64,000 nucleotides of DNA. Source: Collinsella sp. AF23-2. GTDB taxonomy: Bacteria; Actinomycetota; Coriobacteriia; Coriobacteriales; Coriobacteriaceae. A program made the position numbers and the translations under genes. The stretch spans positions 47,689 to 111,688 of the forward strand of contig NZ_QRVG01000005.1 in assembly GCF_003459245.1 (NCBI RefSeq), written 5' to 3'. Shown piece by piece: positions 27,030 to 36,144 of the stretch. Each line of letters begins with the position of its first letter. Position 1 is the first letter of the stretch. The notes under the pieces are model-generated. The model did no database searches, was not told where the DNA came from, and saw nothing but the letters and a program-made list of their open reading frames with translations.

Positions 27030-27566
27030 ATGGGTCTGTTTGACATGTTCAAGAAGAAGGCTGAGCCCGCGGCTGCCGCTGCTCCGGCCTCCATCTCTGC
27101 TTCTGCCGGCGCCGACGTGCTGTGCTCGCCCGTCAAGGGCAAGGTCATCAAGATGGCCGACGTGCCCGATCCCGTCTTTGGTGGCGAGGTCCTGGGCAAG
27201 GGCTGTGCCGTGTGGCCCGAGGACGATCTGGTCTACGCTCCCTGCGACGGCAAGGTGACCGTCACCATGGGTCACGCCGTGGGCCTACAGTCCGATAGCG
27301 GCATCGAGGTTCTGGTGCACGTTGGTGTCGATACCGTTAACATGAACGGCGATGGCTTCGAGGGCTTCGTCAAGGCCGACGACGTCGTTAAGGCCGGCCA
27401 GCCCATGCTCAAGATCGACCGCGCCAAGATCGCTGCTGCCGGTTACAAGGACTGCGTCGTCGTGGCCGTGTCCAACACCGCCGAGTTTGCCGATGTCGAG
27501 CTCGCCGTCGAGGCTGACTCCGCTGTCTCCGCTGGCGATGCCATCGTCAAGGTCGTCCGCAAGTAG
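27030..27566 (+). CDS. crr: PTS glucose-family IIA component
   Basis: 178 residues. An N-terminal Ala/Ser-rich linker (about 10-28) is followed by a IIA-Glc domain. His97 in EVLVHVGVDTV is the expected phospho-site and His82 (MGHAVG) its partner. It passes phosphate from HPr to IIB domains such as that at 12387. The start follows AAGAGGAG. It is a single-gene unit with its own promoter and a strong terminator. The name crr is by family; no evidence for catabolite-control function is in the sequence. Confidence 0.85.
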   Translation: MGLFDMFKKKAEPAAAAAPASISASAGADVLCSPVKGKVIKMADVPDPVFGGEVLGKGCAVWPEDDLVYAPCDGKVTVTMGHAVGLQSDSGIEVLVHVGVDTVNMNGDGFEGFVKADDVVKAGQPMLKIDRAKIAAAGYKDCVVVAVSNTAEFADVELAVEADSAVSAGDAIVKVVRK

Positions 27567-27591
27567 TCTGCGGCAACATAAGGGTGTTTTG

Positions 27592-27622
27592 GGGTGGTCG
27601 GGTTATCCGGCCGCCCTTTTTT
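27592..27622 (+). terminator. Intrinsic terminator after PTS IIA
   Basis: GGGTGGTCGG pairs with CCGGCCGCCC (G-T pairs allowed) and is followed by six T. Confidence 0.85.
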
Positions 27623-27801
27623 ATTGCAATGCGGCGGAACGTTTTATTGCGCGTTGGGCGGACCGGTAAACCGTTCGGACGTTAAATCGAGCCGACTGCG
27701 CCTTTGCTTTGCCGGGGGTGTTCGTTATCGGCTAGTATGGCCTTATTGTTACGACGCGCACCGCGTCGGGAAGCGCGGTGCCGCTTGTTGGGAGGAATGT
27801 C

Positions 27802-28359
27802 ATGAAGAAGAAGCTGCTGCTTGCGCCCCTGATGGCTGTTCTGGTCGCGTGCGTGGTTGTGCTTTCCGGCTGCGGAGGTCCTTCGGTTGAGGAGCTCATC
27901 ACCGAGGATCTTACGACGCAGTTTGACGAGGTCAAGAACGGCGGCGACGACTTCCTCGCCGGCCTGGAAGAGGCCTCGGGCGACGAGTTCGAGCAGCTGG
28001 GCATCGATCCCAAGGAGTACGCCAAGAGCTATCTCGAGGGTTTTGACTACAAGATCGGCGATGTGACGGTCGACGAGGACAAGGGCACCGCGACTGCCGA
28101 TGTCACCATTACCTGCAAGTCCATGAACAAGATCGTTGAAGATTTCGCCACCCAGTATCAGGAGAAGATCGCGGCGCTCGATACGATGCCTTCCGAGGAC
28201 GACCTGTACAAGATGGCCGGCCAGGTCATGGTCGACGTGACCAAGGCCGCTAAGACCAAGGACACCAAGGTTACCTTCAAGTACACCGCCAATGACGATG
28301 GCGAGTGGTCTGCTGACGATTCCGCAACCACCGAGATGATGAATGCGATGATGAGCTAG
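27802..28359 (+). CDS. Small lipoprotein of unknown function
   Basis: 185 residues. Signal peptide MKKKLLLAPLMAVLVACVVV ends in lipobox LSGC, so it should be membrane-anchored on the outer face. The mature part is acidic and helical (SVEELITEDLTTQFDEVKNGGDDFLAGLEEASG), with a small beta section (KVTFKYTANDDGEWSAD). It resembles the DUF5105-type lipoproteins of Gram-positives, but the assignment is tentative. The start follows GGGAGGAATGTC. The structured element copy 2 begins 19 bp after its stop. Confidence 0.83.
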   Translation: MKKKLLLAPLMAVLVACVVVLSGCGGPSVEELITEDLTTQFDEVKNGGDDFLAGLEEASGDEFEQLGIDPKEYAKSYLEGFDYKIGDVTVDEDKGTATADVTITCKSMNKIVEDFATQYQEKIAALDTMPSEDDLYKMAGQVMVDVTKAAKTKDTKVTFKYTANDDGEWSADDSATTEMMNAMMS

Positions 28360-28378
28360 GGGAGTTACGCGGTAGTTC

Positions 28379-28525
28379 GTTACGGCGTTTTACCAAACGC
28401 CGTAACTGCCCGACGCTGCGCGGGCACCAGAGCGACAACTTGTCATTCAAAGAGGACGGCATGACCAGAAGGTCTATACCGTCCTCTTTTCATGCCAATT
28501 TGTTCGCACTGGTGCCCGCTCGCTG
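28379..28525 (+). repeat. Nested structured intergenic element, copy 2
   Basis: It starts with the identical 28-nt hairpin and the identical CCGACGCTGCGCGGGC of copy 1. Outer stem GGGCACCAG/CTGGTGCCC; middle TTG-CAT/ATG-CAA with one mismatch; inner AAGAGGACGG/CCGTCCTCTT; identical tip GACC-AGAA-GGTC (28463-28474); closing GCCCGCTCGCTG (28514-28525). Stem sequences differ from copy 1 but pairing is kept. Confidence 0.85.
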
Positions 28526-28552
28526 CCCGTCCTCTACCTGCGGCGTTGCCAT

Positions 28553-28815
28553 GGTAGTCATTGAGGCGGCACTTGGGGACGTTCCTTTTCTGCCGGCAGT
28601 TGGGGACACTCCTTGCGCCAGCGTTGCATCGAATGCTCGGAAAATACGAGCCGGTATTTGGCCGAATAGCGGGTCACGGTTTCCGGATGGGGTGGGTTGC
28701 GGAAAGTGAGACCCGGAATACTGCTCTGAAACGGGATGCGGTTTCCCCGACAAGGCTCAACCGGAAAGCGCATCCCATTCTGAGGCGGCAAAACGGGATG
28801 CGCTTTCCGCGCGAC
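28553..28815. repeat. Family B fragments and family D tandem hairpins
   Basis: 28554-28615 contains two degenerate GGGGAC units (ACTTGGGGACGTTCC and GTTGGGGACACTCC). From 28654 to 28813 runs a tandem set of stems: GGGTCACGGTTTCCG with CGGAAAGTGAGACCC, then CGGGATGCGGTTTCC with GGAAAGCGCATCCC, then CGGGATGCGCTTTCC. The same phrases occur at 43565-43730. The 490-bp gap 28360-28849 has no gene. Confidence 0.75.
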
Positions 28816-28849
28816 AGAATCTATGCAGCCGTGTTGAGCGACAGCCCCG

Positions 28850-29518
28850 CTACTCGCCCAGAATCAGCGCCGCGAGCTCGTCCTGGGTGTCCACCACGTA
28901 GTCGGCGCCGGCGGCTTCCAGCTCTGCGCGGCCGCGGAAGCCCCAGCTGACGCCCGCACTCTTAAGGCCGGCGTTGTGGCCGGTCAGAACATCGACATTG
29001 GAATCGCCCACATAGAGTGTGGTTGCCGGGTCGGCGCCTAGCTCTTTCATCACATGCAGCGTAACAGGCGCCTCGGGCTTGGGAGGAAACGCATCGACGC
29101 GGCCCTGCGCCAGCGCAAAGCGCTCGGAACCAAAGTATTTCTCGATAAGCGGAGCCGCCGAGACGTGGTCCTTGTTAGTGAGCACGGCAAGCTGCACACC
29201 CGCGGCGCGCAGGCGGTCGAGCATCTCGATCGTACCGGCATAGGGGGCGGTGTGGTCCTCCTTGTGCTCGCCGTAATAAGCCCTAAACTCGGCAAGCGTC
29301 TGCTCAAACATGCGGCCGTCGCCCGCATACTCGGCAGGCATAAAACGCTCAACCAGCTTGAGCATGCCGTTTCCCACTTTGTAGCGGTACTCGTCAACGG
29401 CAAACGTGGGCCAGCCGTGCATCTCGCAGGTATGGTTGCCGGCGGCTGCCAGGTCCTCGAGCGTGTTGAGGATGGTGCCGTCCAGATCAAAAATCACATG
29501 GGAATAATCCGCTGCCAT
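28850..29518 (-). CDS. HAD-family phosphatase, phosphoglycolate phosphatase-like
   Basis: 222 residues. HAD motif I is FDLDGTILNT, motif II LAVLTNKD, motif III Lys near PPKPEAP, and motif IV VGDSNVDVL. The size and cap region fit the Gph/PGP group. It dephosphorylates small phosphate esters; the exact substrate cannot be read from the sequence. It is the last gene of the nikR-hyp run, about 105 bp after hypE. ATG 29518 follows GGAGCACC; a longer reading to 29581 is rejected. Confidence 0.85.
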   Translation of the reverse strand: MAADYSHVIFDLDGTILNTLEDLAAAGNHTCEMHGWPTFAVDEYRYKVGNGMLKLVERFMPAEYAGDGRMFEQTLAEFRAYYGEHKEDHTAPYAGTIEMLDRLRAAGVQLAVLTNKDHVSAAPLIEKYFGSERFALAQGRVDAFPPKPEAPVTLHVMKELGADPATTLYVGDSNVDVLTGHNAGLKSAGVSWGFRGRAELEAAGADYVVDTQDELAALILGE

Positions 29519-29623
29519 GGGTGCTCCTGCCGCTTGAGTTGTAAAACGCACCCCATAATACTGGGCATGCGTGCCGGGCATGTTTGGAATCTGAATATCT
29601 TTAATAGCCCTGAGCCTTTGTCG

Positions 29624-30658
29624 TTAGCAAATCCTCGGCAGCTGCTCTCCCACGAGCATGTCGAGGATGCGGGTCGAGCCCCAGCCGGTGCGCACGCGCA
29701 CGGCGGGACGGGCGCCCTCGGCAAGTGGCAGCACGCGACCGATGATGGCGGCGTTCTCGCCGTAGCGGGCGGCGCGCATGGCGGCCAGCGCGGCATCGGC
29801 TTGCTCGGCCGGCACGACGGCAACCATCTTGCCCTCGTTTGCCACCTGCAGTACATCGTAGCCGAGCATCTCGCAGGCTGCCTGCACGTCGGGACGCACG
29901 GGCACGGCATCCTCGTCGACCTCCATGGCAACATCGCTGGCCTGGGCAAACTCGTTGAGTGTGGACGCCAAGCCACCGCGCGTGGGGTCGCGAAAGCAGC
30001 GTGTGTCGGGTGCTGCGGCAAGCACATTGGCAATCAGGTGGTTGAGCGGCGCGGCGTCGCTTTCGATGGTGCTCGAAAACGCCAGACCCTCGCGCTGACT
30101 CATGATGGCGATGCCGTGGTCGCCTAGCGTACCCGATACCAGGATGGCGTCGCCGGGCCGGCAGTTGGCACCGCTGAGCGTCACGCCTGCGGGCACCTCG
30201 CCCACGCCGGCGGTATTGATGTAGACGCCGTCGGCACCGCCACGCTCGACCACCTTGGTGTCGCCGGTGATTATGGACACGCCCGCCTCGCGCGCTGTTT
30301 CGGCCATGGTCTGCACAATCTGGCGCAGCTTGTCCATGGGATAGCCCTCTTCGAGGATAAAGCCGCATGAGAGATAGCGCACGTTGGCGCCCGAGGTCGC
30401 GACGTCGTTGACGGTTCCACATGCGGCGAGGCGGCCGATATTGCCGCCGGGGAAGAACTGCGGCGTTACCACAAAGCTGTCGGTCGACATGGCGATTCGC
30501 CCGCTTGCGGGCAGCGCAGCGACGCCGGCATCGTTGCCCTCGAGCAGCTCGGGCGACCCAAAGGCATCCAGAAAGACCTCATCGATAATGCGCTTCATCA
30601 TCTGCCCGCCGGAGCCGTGGCCCAACAGGACGGTGCTATCGGTGATGCTATGGGACAT
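29624..30658 (-). CDS. hypE: Hydrogenase maturation protein HypE
   Basis: 344 residues ending in PRIC, the conserved C-terminal Cys that carries the carbamoyl/cyano group made with HypF. AIR-synthase-like fold: LLGHGSGGQMMKRI, then GDTKVVERGGADGVYINTAGVG. It dehydrates the thiocarboxamide to a thiocyanate, giving CN ligands for the NiFe cofactor. The ATG at 30658 has GGAG eight bases upstream, better than the TTG at 30664. It follows hypD by 48 bp. Confidence 0.95.
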   Translation of the reverse strand: MSHSITDSTVLLGHGSGGQMMKRIIDEVFLDAFGSPELLEGNDAGVAALPASGRIAMSTDSFVVTPQFFPGGNIGRLAACGTVNDVATSGANVRYLSCGFILEEGYPMDKLRQIVQTMAETAREAGVSIITGDTKVVERGGADGVYINTAGVGEVPAGVTLSGANCRPGDAILVSGTLGDHGIAIMSQREGLAFSSTIESDAAPLNHLIANVLAAAPDTRCFRDPTRGGLASTLNEFAQASDVAMEVDEDAVPVRPDVQAACEMLGYDVLQVANEGKMVAVVPAEQADAALAAMRAARYGENAAIIGRVLPLAEGARPAVRVRTGWGSTRILDMLVGEQLPRIC

Positions 30659-30706
30659 ATCCAAAACTCCAATCGTGGGTGGTGCCAGTATGTGGGTGTG
30701 TCCGGG

Positions 30707-31819
30707 CTAGTCGCGGTAGCGGTAGTACGCCGCGCAGCTGCCCTCGGAGCTCACCATGCACGGGCCGACGGGGTGCTCGGGCGTGCAGGTGCGGCCAAAG
30801 AGCGGGCAGCTGCTCGGCGTAATGGCCCCGCGCAGCACGTCGCCGCAGCGGCATCCGCGCGGCTCGACCGTCGTCTCAACGGGCACGTCAAAGCGAACGC
30901 GGGCATCAAAGCGCGAGAACTCGGGGCGGATGGAAAGGCCCGAGTTGGCAATCGGCCCCAATCCGCGCCATGTGGTATCGCACGGCTCAAATACCTGCTC
31001 GACCAGCTGGCGCGCCACGGGATTGCCGTCGGCATTGACGCCACGGCGGTAGGCGTTGTCGATCGCGGGCCTGTCCTCGACAACCATCTGGACCAGCATG
31101 CAGATTCCCTGCAAGATGTCGACCGGCTCAAATCCCGTTACCACGCCTGGAGTCTTAAACTCGTCGACCAAAAAGCCAAAGGGGGCCAAGCCCGTGATGG
31201 TGGCGACGTGGCCCGGCAGGATAAAGCCGTCGATGGTGGTCTCGGGATCGTTGGCAATCGCGCATAGCGCCGGCGGCGTGGTCTTGTGGGCGCAATAGAC
31301 CGAGAAGTTTTGGAGTCCGCGTGCATCGGCCTCCAAAATGGCGGCGGCGATGGTGGGCGTCGTGGTCTCAAAGCCGACGCCCATAAAGATGACCGGGCGA
31401 TCGGGGTTGTGTTCGGCGATATCGAGTGCATCGAGTGGGGAGTACACAATGCGAATATCGCGCCCCGCGGCCTTTTGCGCGGCAAGCGAGGTGGACGATC
31501 CGGGCACGCGCATCATGTCGCCAAAGGTGGTGATGATGGCGCCGTCCATCTTGGCGAGCGCGATTGCATGGTCGATATCGCGGTTGGCGGTAACGCAGAC
31601 GGGGCAACCCGGACCGCTCAGCAGTTTGAGCCCGGCAGGCATAATGGAGCGAAAACCATAGCGCCCGATGCTCGCGGTATGCGTGCCGCAGACTTCCATA
31701 AGGTTGATGGTGCGGTCGCCGACAAGCTCATGAATGCGATCGATGAGCTCGCGAGCCAGCCTGGGGTCGCGAAATGCCGAAAAGTCGATACCGGAGCGAA
31801 CCGGCTGCGCCGCCGCCAC
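30707..31819 (-). CDS. hypD: Hydrogenase maturation protein HypD
   Basis: 370 residues. Conserved LMEVCGTHTASIGRYG, LLSGPGCPVCVT and FMGVGFETTTPT, and a Cys-rich C-terminus (RGCRCGDVLRG, CPLFGRTC) for the 4Fe-4S cluster. HypD with HypC assembles the Fe(CN)2CO group. The start is GTG overlapping the hypC stop (TAGTG), so the two are translationally coupled. Confidence 0.95.
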   Translation of the reverse strand: MAAAQPVRSGIDFSAFRDPRLARELIDRIHELVGDRTINLMEVCGTHTASIGRYGFRSIMPAGLKLLSGPGCPVCVTANRDIDHAIALAKMDGAIITTFGDMMRVPGSSTSLAAQKAAGRDIRIVYSPLDALDIAEHNPDRPVIFMGVGFETTTPTIAAAILEADARGLQNFSVYCAHKTTPPALCAIANDPETTIDGFILPGHVATITGLAPFGFLVDEFKTPGVVTGFEPVDILQGICMLVQMVVEDRPAIDNAYRRGVNADGNPVARQLVEQVFEPCDTTWRGLGPIANSGLSIRPEFSRFDARVRFDVPVETTVEPRGCRCGDVLRGAITPSSCPLFGRTCTPEHPVGPCMVSSEGSCAAYYRYRD

Positions 31820-32079
31820 TAGTATGCCTCGGCCGGGTTGGTGGCGAGCTGGTCCTCTTCGGCCAGCTCGGTCATGGTATTGACGAGCTCGAGTGTCTCT
31901 TGGGCTTCCTGCTCGTCGACAATCTGAATGCCAAAGCCGGCGTGCACGAGAATATAGTCGCCTACCTGTGCCGTCGGCACGAGGCGCAGCGAAACGGGGC
32001 GCTCGATGCCCATCATGTCGACGGTCGCCTTAAGGTCGTCGTCGCGTTTGACCACTTTACCGGGAACGGCAAGGCACAT
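31819..32079 (-). CDS. hypC: Hydrogenase maturation chaperone HypC
   Basis: 86 residues. It starts MCLAVPGKV, with Cys2 needed for iron carriage. VDMMGIERPVSLRLV and YILVHAGFGIQIVDEQEA are family signatures. It acts as a chaperone between HypD and the hydrogenase large subunit. AGGGGAAC precedes the ATG. The hypF gene lies 131 bp upstream. Confidence 0.95.
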   Translation of the reverse strand: MCLAVPGKVVKRDDDLKATVDMMGIERPVSLRLVPTAQVGDYILVHAGFGIQIVDEQEAQETLELVNTMTELAEEDQLATNPAEAY

Positions 32080-32210
32080 AATGTTCCCCTTTTATACGTT
32101 TTGCGCTGGATAGGCGCCTAATTACCCATCAGTTGATGGTAGCGCTCGCGGAAGTCACGAGCAAACGCGTTACACCTGTGAGACGGCGGCGCGCAGGCTG
32201 GCAAAACAGC

Positions 32211-34679
32211 CTATCGCGATGCTGTCTGCGCGAGGCGGGCGCGAGCGATGGCGGCCTGACCGTAGGCGATGCAGCCGTCGTTAACGGGCACGGTTTGGGG
32301 AATCAAGACCGTAAGGCCTGCGTCTTTAAGATTGCGGGTGAGGAGCTGAAGCAAAAGTCGGTTCATGAACACGCCGCCCGAGAGCGCGACGGTATCGATG
32401 CCTTCGCGCGCGCAGATTTCGTGTGCGATTCGTGCCGAAGAGCGCGCGATGGCGATGTGGAACCCGAGCGCGAGCCTGCCGGCGGGCACGCCGGTCCTGA
32501 TTCCCTCCAAAAGCGCCTCAAAAAGCGGTCTGGAGTTCAGAACATGGCAGTCGTCCGGACGGGATGATTCGGTTACGGAAAAGCTGGCCATATTGCCGGT
32601 AGGGCAGGCACTTTCACTGCTGAGCGCGCGCCAGGCGGCGGCTTCGAATTCTATGGCGGGTTCGCCCTCGTAGGTTGCCTTGTCGCAGATGCCCAGAATT
32701 GCTGCCGCGGCATCAAAGAGACGCCCCATGCTGCTGGTATGCGGGCTGTTGATGCCGCGCTCGATCATGGTGGCTGTCACGCTGCGCGTTTGCTCGTCGA
32801 GGCTGTCCAAAAGCCGAGCGGCGCCTGGGTGCTCGAGCAGGCCGAGCTCACTGAGCAGGGCAAAGGCGTTGCGGCGGGCGTCGCGCACGGAGGCCGCCCC
32901 GCCGGGGAGCGCCCAGGTGCGCAAATGCGCGGCGCGCTCAAAGCCGCCAAGGCTGGCAACAAGAAACTCGCCGCCCCAAATGGTCCCATCGGTACCGGCG
33001 CCGGTGCCGTCGAAGGCGATGCCAAGGACGCGCGCGTCGGTTGTAAGCTGGCCCGCGGCGATAGCCTCGGCCATTACGCTCGCGATATGCGCATGATGGT
33101 GCTGCACCTCGACGAGCGGCAGATTGCATTTTCGCGCCTGTTCGCGCGCCCACTGGTCCGATAGATAGCTGGGGTGTAAATCGCAGGCCAAGGCGGCGGG
33201 CGCCAAGTCAAAGAGATCTTCCAAGCGCGTGCGCGCGGCGTTCCAGGCATCGAAGGTCCCGCCGTTTTCAACATCGCCGATATGCTGCGACACAAAACAG
33301 GTTGCCTCGCCGTTCGTCCCTTCGCGCGTGAGCGCAATCGTGGCCTTTTGTTGTGGCCCGCAGGCGAGCACGCAGGACGGAGCGCCGTCGAGCGCCGGCA
33401 ACGGCAGCGGCTGGGGTGCATATCCGCGGGCACGGCGCACGGGCATAATGGCGCCGTTGACCACGCGCACCACGGAGTCGTCGTAGCGCGAGAGGATCGC
33501 GCGGTCGTTGCCGAGTAGCGCATCAGCAATGCCGGCGGCAACGAGGCGCTCCCAGGCAAGGTCGTCATCGGTCTCGATGGGCTCTTCGCTCAGGTTTCCG
33601 CTGGTCATGACGAGTGCGTGCACACCGCGGGCTTCTGCTGCGGCAAGCAACAGATGCTGAAGCGGGGTGTAGGGGAGCATAACGCCGAGCTCGGGAAGGT
33701 CGTGCGCGACGGACGGCGCGAGCGCGAGGGCGTCGGGGGAGCCGCCGCTCTCGCAAACAGCACGTCGGCGCAGCAGCACAATGGGGCGAATGCTGCCGGC
33801 CAGCAAGCCGCGCTCAACGTCGTTGACATGGCACAGGCGTTCAACGTCGGCAAGGTCGCGCACCATAACGGCAAGCGGCTTGTTGCTGCGGCGTTTGCGA
33901 CGACGAAGCTCGGCTACCGCCTGCTCGTTGGAGGCGTCACATGCCAAGTGAAATCCGCCCAGGCCCTTGATGGCGACGATGCCACCGCCGGCCAGCAGCT
34001 CAATGCAGCGCTCGATGATAGCGTCGCTGGCTTCGCGTGTGGTGCCGACGGCCGGCAACGCGGCGGCTTCGCCCGGCTCACCGCCCACGCTCGCTTCGCG
34101 CCACGTGATATGCGGCCCGCAATCAAAGCAGGCATCGGGCTGCGCGTGAAAACGCCGGTCGAGTGGGTCGGCATACTCCGCGGCACACTCAGGACACATG
34201 GGAAAACAATTCATCGACGTGGCCGCTCGGTCATAAGGCAGCGACCGGATGATGGTAAAGCGCGGTCCGCAGTTGGTACAGTTGATAAAAGGGTAGTGAT
34301 AGCGCCGATCGGCGGGGTCGAACAACTCGCGCAGACAATCATCGCAGGTGGCGATATCGGGCGAGACGAGCGTCGTGTGCGCGGTCTGGTCCTGCGATGC
34401 CACAATACGAAAGCCCTGCTCATCGGCAGCGCTCCAGCCGCTAGGCTTCAAATCCGCAATATCGACTCGCTCAACGCGAGCCGCCGCGGGCGCATGCTCA
34501 GAAAGAGCAGCGACAAATCCGTCAACCGCCTCGGCACGGGCGTGCGCCTCGATATGCACGCCGTCGCCCGCGTTGAGCACCCATCCGCAAATGCCATGCG
34601 CCATGGCCTCGCGATACACAAACGGCCGCATGCCAACGCCCTGCACAATGCCCGTCACATGAATATGCACATGTCGCAT
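32211..34679 (-). CDS. hypF: Carbamoyltransferase HypF
   Basis: 822 residues. N-terminal acylphosphatase domain (HIHVTGIVQGVGMRPFVYREA), two zinc fingers (CDDCLRELFDP...CTNCGPRF; CPECAAEY...CFDCGPH), a YrdC-like domain (GGIVAIKGLGGFHLACDA), and a Kae1-like domain with VQHHHAHIAS and AFDGTGAGTDG. It makes carbamoyl adenylate from carbamoyl phosphate and transfers it to HypE. The start at 34679 follows GAGGGGTGTCGC. It ends 131 bp before hypC. Confidence 0.95.
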   Translation of the reverse strand: MRHVHIHVTGIVQGVGMRPFVYREAMAHGICGWVLNAGDGVHIEAHARAEAVDGFVAALSEHAPAAARVERVDIADLKPSGWSAADEQGFRIVASQDQTAHTTLVSPDIATCDDCLRELFDPADRRYHYPFINCTNCGPRFTIIRSLPYDRAATSMNCFPMCPECAAEYADPLDRRFHAQPDACFDCGPHITWREASVGGEPGEAAALPAVGTTREASDAIIERCIELLAGGGIVAIKGLGGFHLACDASNEQAVAELRRRKRRSNKPLAVMVRDLADVERLCHVNDVERGLLAGSIRPIVLLRRRAVCESGGSPDALALAPSVAHDLPELGVMLPYTPLQHLLLAAAEARGVHALVMTSGNLSEEPIETDDDLAWERLVAAGIADALLGNDRAILSRYDDSVVRVVNGAIMPVRRARGYAPQPLPLPALDGAPSCVLACGPQQKATIALTREGTNGEATCFVSQHIGDVENGGTFDAWNAARTRLEDLFDLAPAALACDLHPSYLSDQWAREQARKCNLPLVEVQHHHAHIASVMAEAIAAGQLTTDARVLGIAFDGTGAGTDGTIWGGEFLVASLGGFERAAHLRTWALPGGAASVRDARRNAFALLSELGLLEHPGAARLLDSLDEQTRSVTATMIERGINSPHTSSMGRLFDAAAAILGICDKATYEGEPAIEFEAAAWRALSSESACPTGNMASFSVTESSRPDDCHVLNSRPLFEALLEGIRTGVPAGRLALGFHIAIARSSARIAHEICAREGIDTVALSGGVFMNRLLLQLLTRNLKDAGLTVLIPQTVPVNDGCIAYGQAAIARARLAQTASR

Positions 34680-34721
34680 GCGACACCCCTCATCAAAACC
34701 GACCAAATAGGGACAGGTGCG

Positions 34722-35216
34722 CTACAGCCCCAGGCTCTGCTTGGTGGCGGCGCACGTGAGCTCACCGTGCTTAACGCCGCGCAGGCCCAGCAGGCGGTCG
34801 GCTAGTTCGTAGACGCGCTCGCCGCGACCCTTGAGCGCCAGAATCTCTAAGCAGTTGTGGTGATCCAGATGCACGTGCATGGTCGATACGATCTCGTCGG
34901 TGTAGTCGTGCTGCACTTCGTCCAGACGGCGCGTCAGGTCGCCGGTATGGTGGTCGTAGATCATGGTGAGCGACCCGATAACATGCTCGTCGGGCGTGCG
35001 CATCTGCTCCTTGGCGATCGAGGCGCGAATCAGATCGCGTACGGCCTCGGATCGGTTAGCCACGTCACCGCGGCGCGCGATCTGCTCGTCAAAGCGGCGC
35101 AGCAGGTCGTCGGGCGCGGTGACCGAAAAGCGGACCAGCTCGGAGCTGGAGCCGCTGTAGCGGCAGCTTGCATCGTCGTCCGCACCGTGATTGTGCGCGT
35201 GCTCGTGCTCGGCCAC
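34722..35216 (-). CDS. nikR: Nickel-responsive regulator NikR
   Basis: 164 residues. A ribbon-helix-helix lies at about 25-65 (ELVRFSVTAPDDLLRRFDEQIARRG) and an ACT-like nickel domain carries the ligand pattern HVHLDHHNC. The N-terminus has an unusual His-rich extension (EHEHAHNHGADDD), longer than in well-known NikR. It lies in the hyp operon, so nickel may directly tune hydrogenase maturation. One base separates it from the 82-residue gene upstream. A GGGACAGG remnant of a repeat lies just after it (34710-34717). Confidence 0.93.
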   Translation of the reverse strand: MAEHEHAHNHGADDDASCRYSGSSSELVRFSVTAPDDLLRRFDEQIARRGDVANRSEAVRDLIRASIAKEQMRTPDEHVIGSLTMIYDHHTGDLTRRLDEVQHDYTDEIVSTMHVHLDHHNCLEILALKGRGERVYELADRLLGLRGVKHGELTCAATKQSLGL

Positions 35217-35217
35217 G

Positions 35218-35466
35218 TTACACCAGTTTCACAGAGCCGACGGAGTTGTGGTCGGCCTCGATGGCCTCCTCGTAGCCCTCGAGCGCATCGTGCGCCTCGT
35301 GGAGTGCCGCCATGGCGGCCTCGAGCTTGGCGCCAATGCGCTCCATGTCAAAGTTCTCGGTCGCATGCAGCAGCTGATGGCTCCACTCGTGAGCGAGCTC
35401 AATGGTGTCGTCGACCTGCTTGACGCTCATGGCAAGCTGGCTCATGTTCATTCCGACGTCATGCAT
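35218..35466 (-). CDS. Small His-containing helical protein in the nikR-hyp operon
   Basis: 82 residues, function not recognised. It is predicted mostly helical, acidic, with eight His in several clusters (MHD, AHEWSHQLLH, LHEAHD, DHN). It begins the minus-strand operon and abuts nikR (one base). AAAGGAGACTCCCC gives a strong start at 35466. hypA and hypB, which handle nickel, are absent from this run, so a nickel-related role is possible but purely inferred from place and His content. Confidence 0.75.
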   Translation of the reverse strand: MHDVGMNMSQLAMSVKQVDDTIELAHEWSHQLLHATENFDMERIGAKLEAAMAALHEAHDALEGYEEAIEADHNSVGSVKLV

Positions 35467-35543
35467 GGGGAGTCTCCTTTTGTACGGGGCGATATGGTGG
35501 TTCAGATTCTACTACGCCCGCCTTGAGCGCCGCCGCATAAGAA

Positions 35544-35576
35544 AACGGGTGCGAGTCCGTCTGACCCGCACCCGTT
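35544..35576 (-). terminator. Intrinsic terminator after thioredoxin
   Basis: AACGGGTGCG and CGCACCCGTT form a 10-bp stem; on the minus strand it is followed by TTTTC. It lies 111 bp after the thioredoxin stop. Confidence 0.7.
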
Positions 35577-35687
35577 CACTGGGGGCTGTTTGTATCTACC
35601 ATACTATCCGTGGTCGCATACCTTGCGTTTGGCACTCCGGCGAGCGGTGCGAAACCGCTCATGGACGGCAGATGGGTAACAAGCGTA

Positions 35688-36008
35688 TTACAGATGTTTC
35701 TCCAGCAGTGCCTGAAGTCTTGCCTTGGGCAAGGCGCCGACCGAGCGGTCGACCTCCTCGCCGTTCTTAAAGACGATCAGCGTGGGGATGCTCATGACGC
35801 CAAACTTCATGGCCAGGTCCTGGTTGTCGTCGACGTTGCACTTGGCCACAGCCAACTTGCCGGCCAGCTCGTCGGCAACCTCGTCTACGATGGGCGAGAG
35901 CGAGCGGCAGGGGCCGCACCACGGGGCCCAAAAATCAACCAGTACGGGCAGGCTGTCGTTAACGATGGAATCGAAGTTCTCGGGGGTAATCTGCTTAATG
36001 TCAGCCAT
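35688..36008 (-). CDS. trxA: Thioredoxin
   Basis: 106 residues, the classical size. Active site WAPWCGPC with Cys31 and Cys34, and the cis-proline loop GVMSIPTLIVFKNGE. It reduces disulfides in cytoplasmic proteins. ATG 36008 follows GGAGGTCACC. It is a single gene with a terminator. No thioredoxin reductase lies in the window. Confidence 0.95.
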   Translation of the reverse strand: MADIKQITPENFDSIVNDSLPVLVDFWAPWCGPCRSLSPIVDEVADELAGKLAVAKCNVDDNQDLAMKFGVMSIPTLIVFKNGEEVDRSVGALPKARLQALLEKHL

Positions 36009-36144
36009 GGTGACCTCCATAATACGACGCGGCTCGGCCGCGTAAAACTCAGTACGACCGTGCTTATACCCAGCGGCCCGCAAAGCAACCACTCGCGGGC
36101 GGCTCTTTTATATAATGGTGGGCACGCAAACGATTGGAGAGCGC

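Noticed and set aside
28654..28813. CRISPR array
   Set aside because: The units are palindromic hairpins without unique spacers of constant length, and no cas genes are present.
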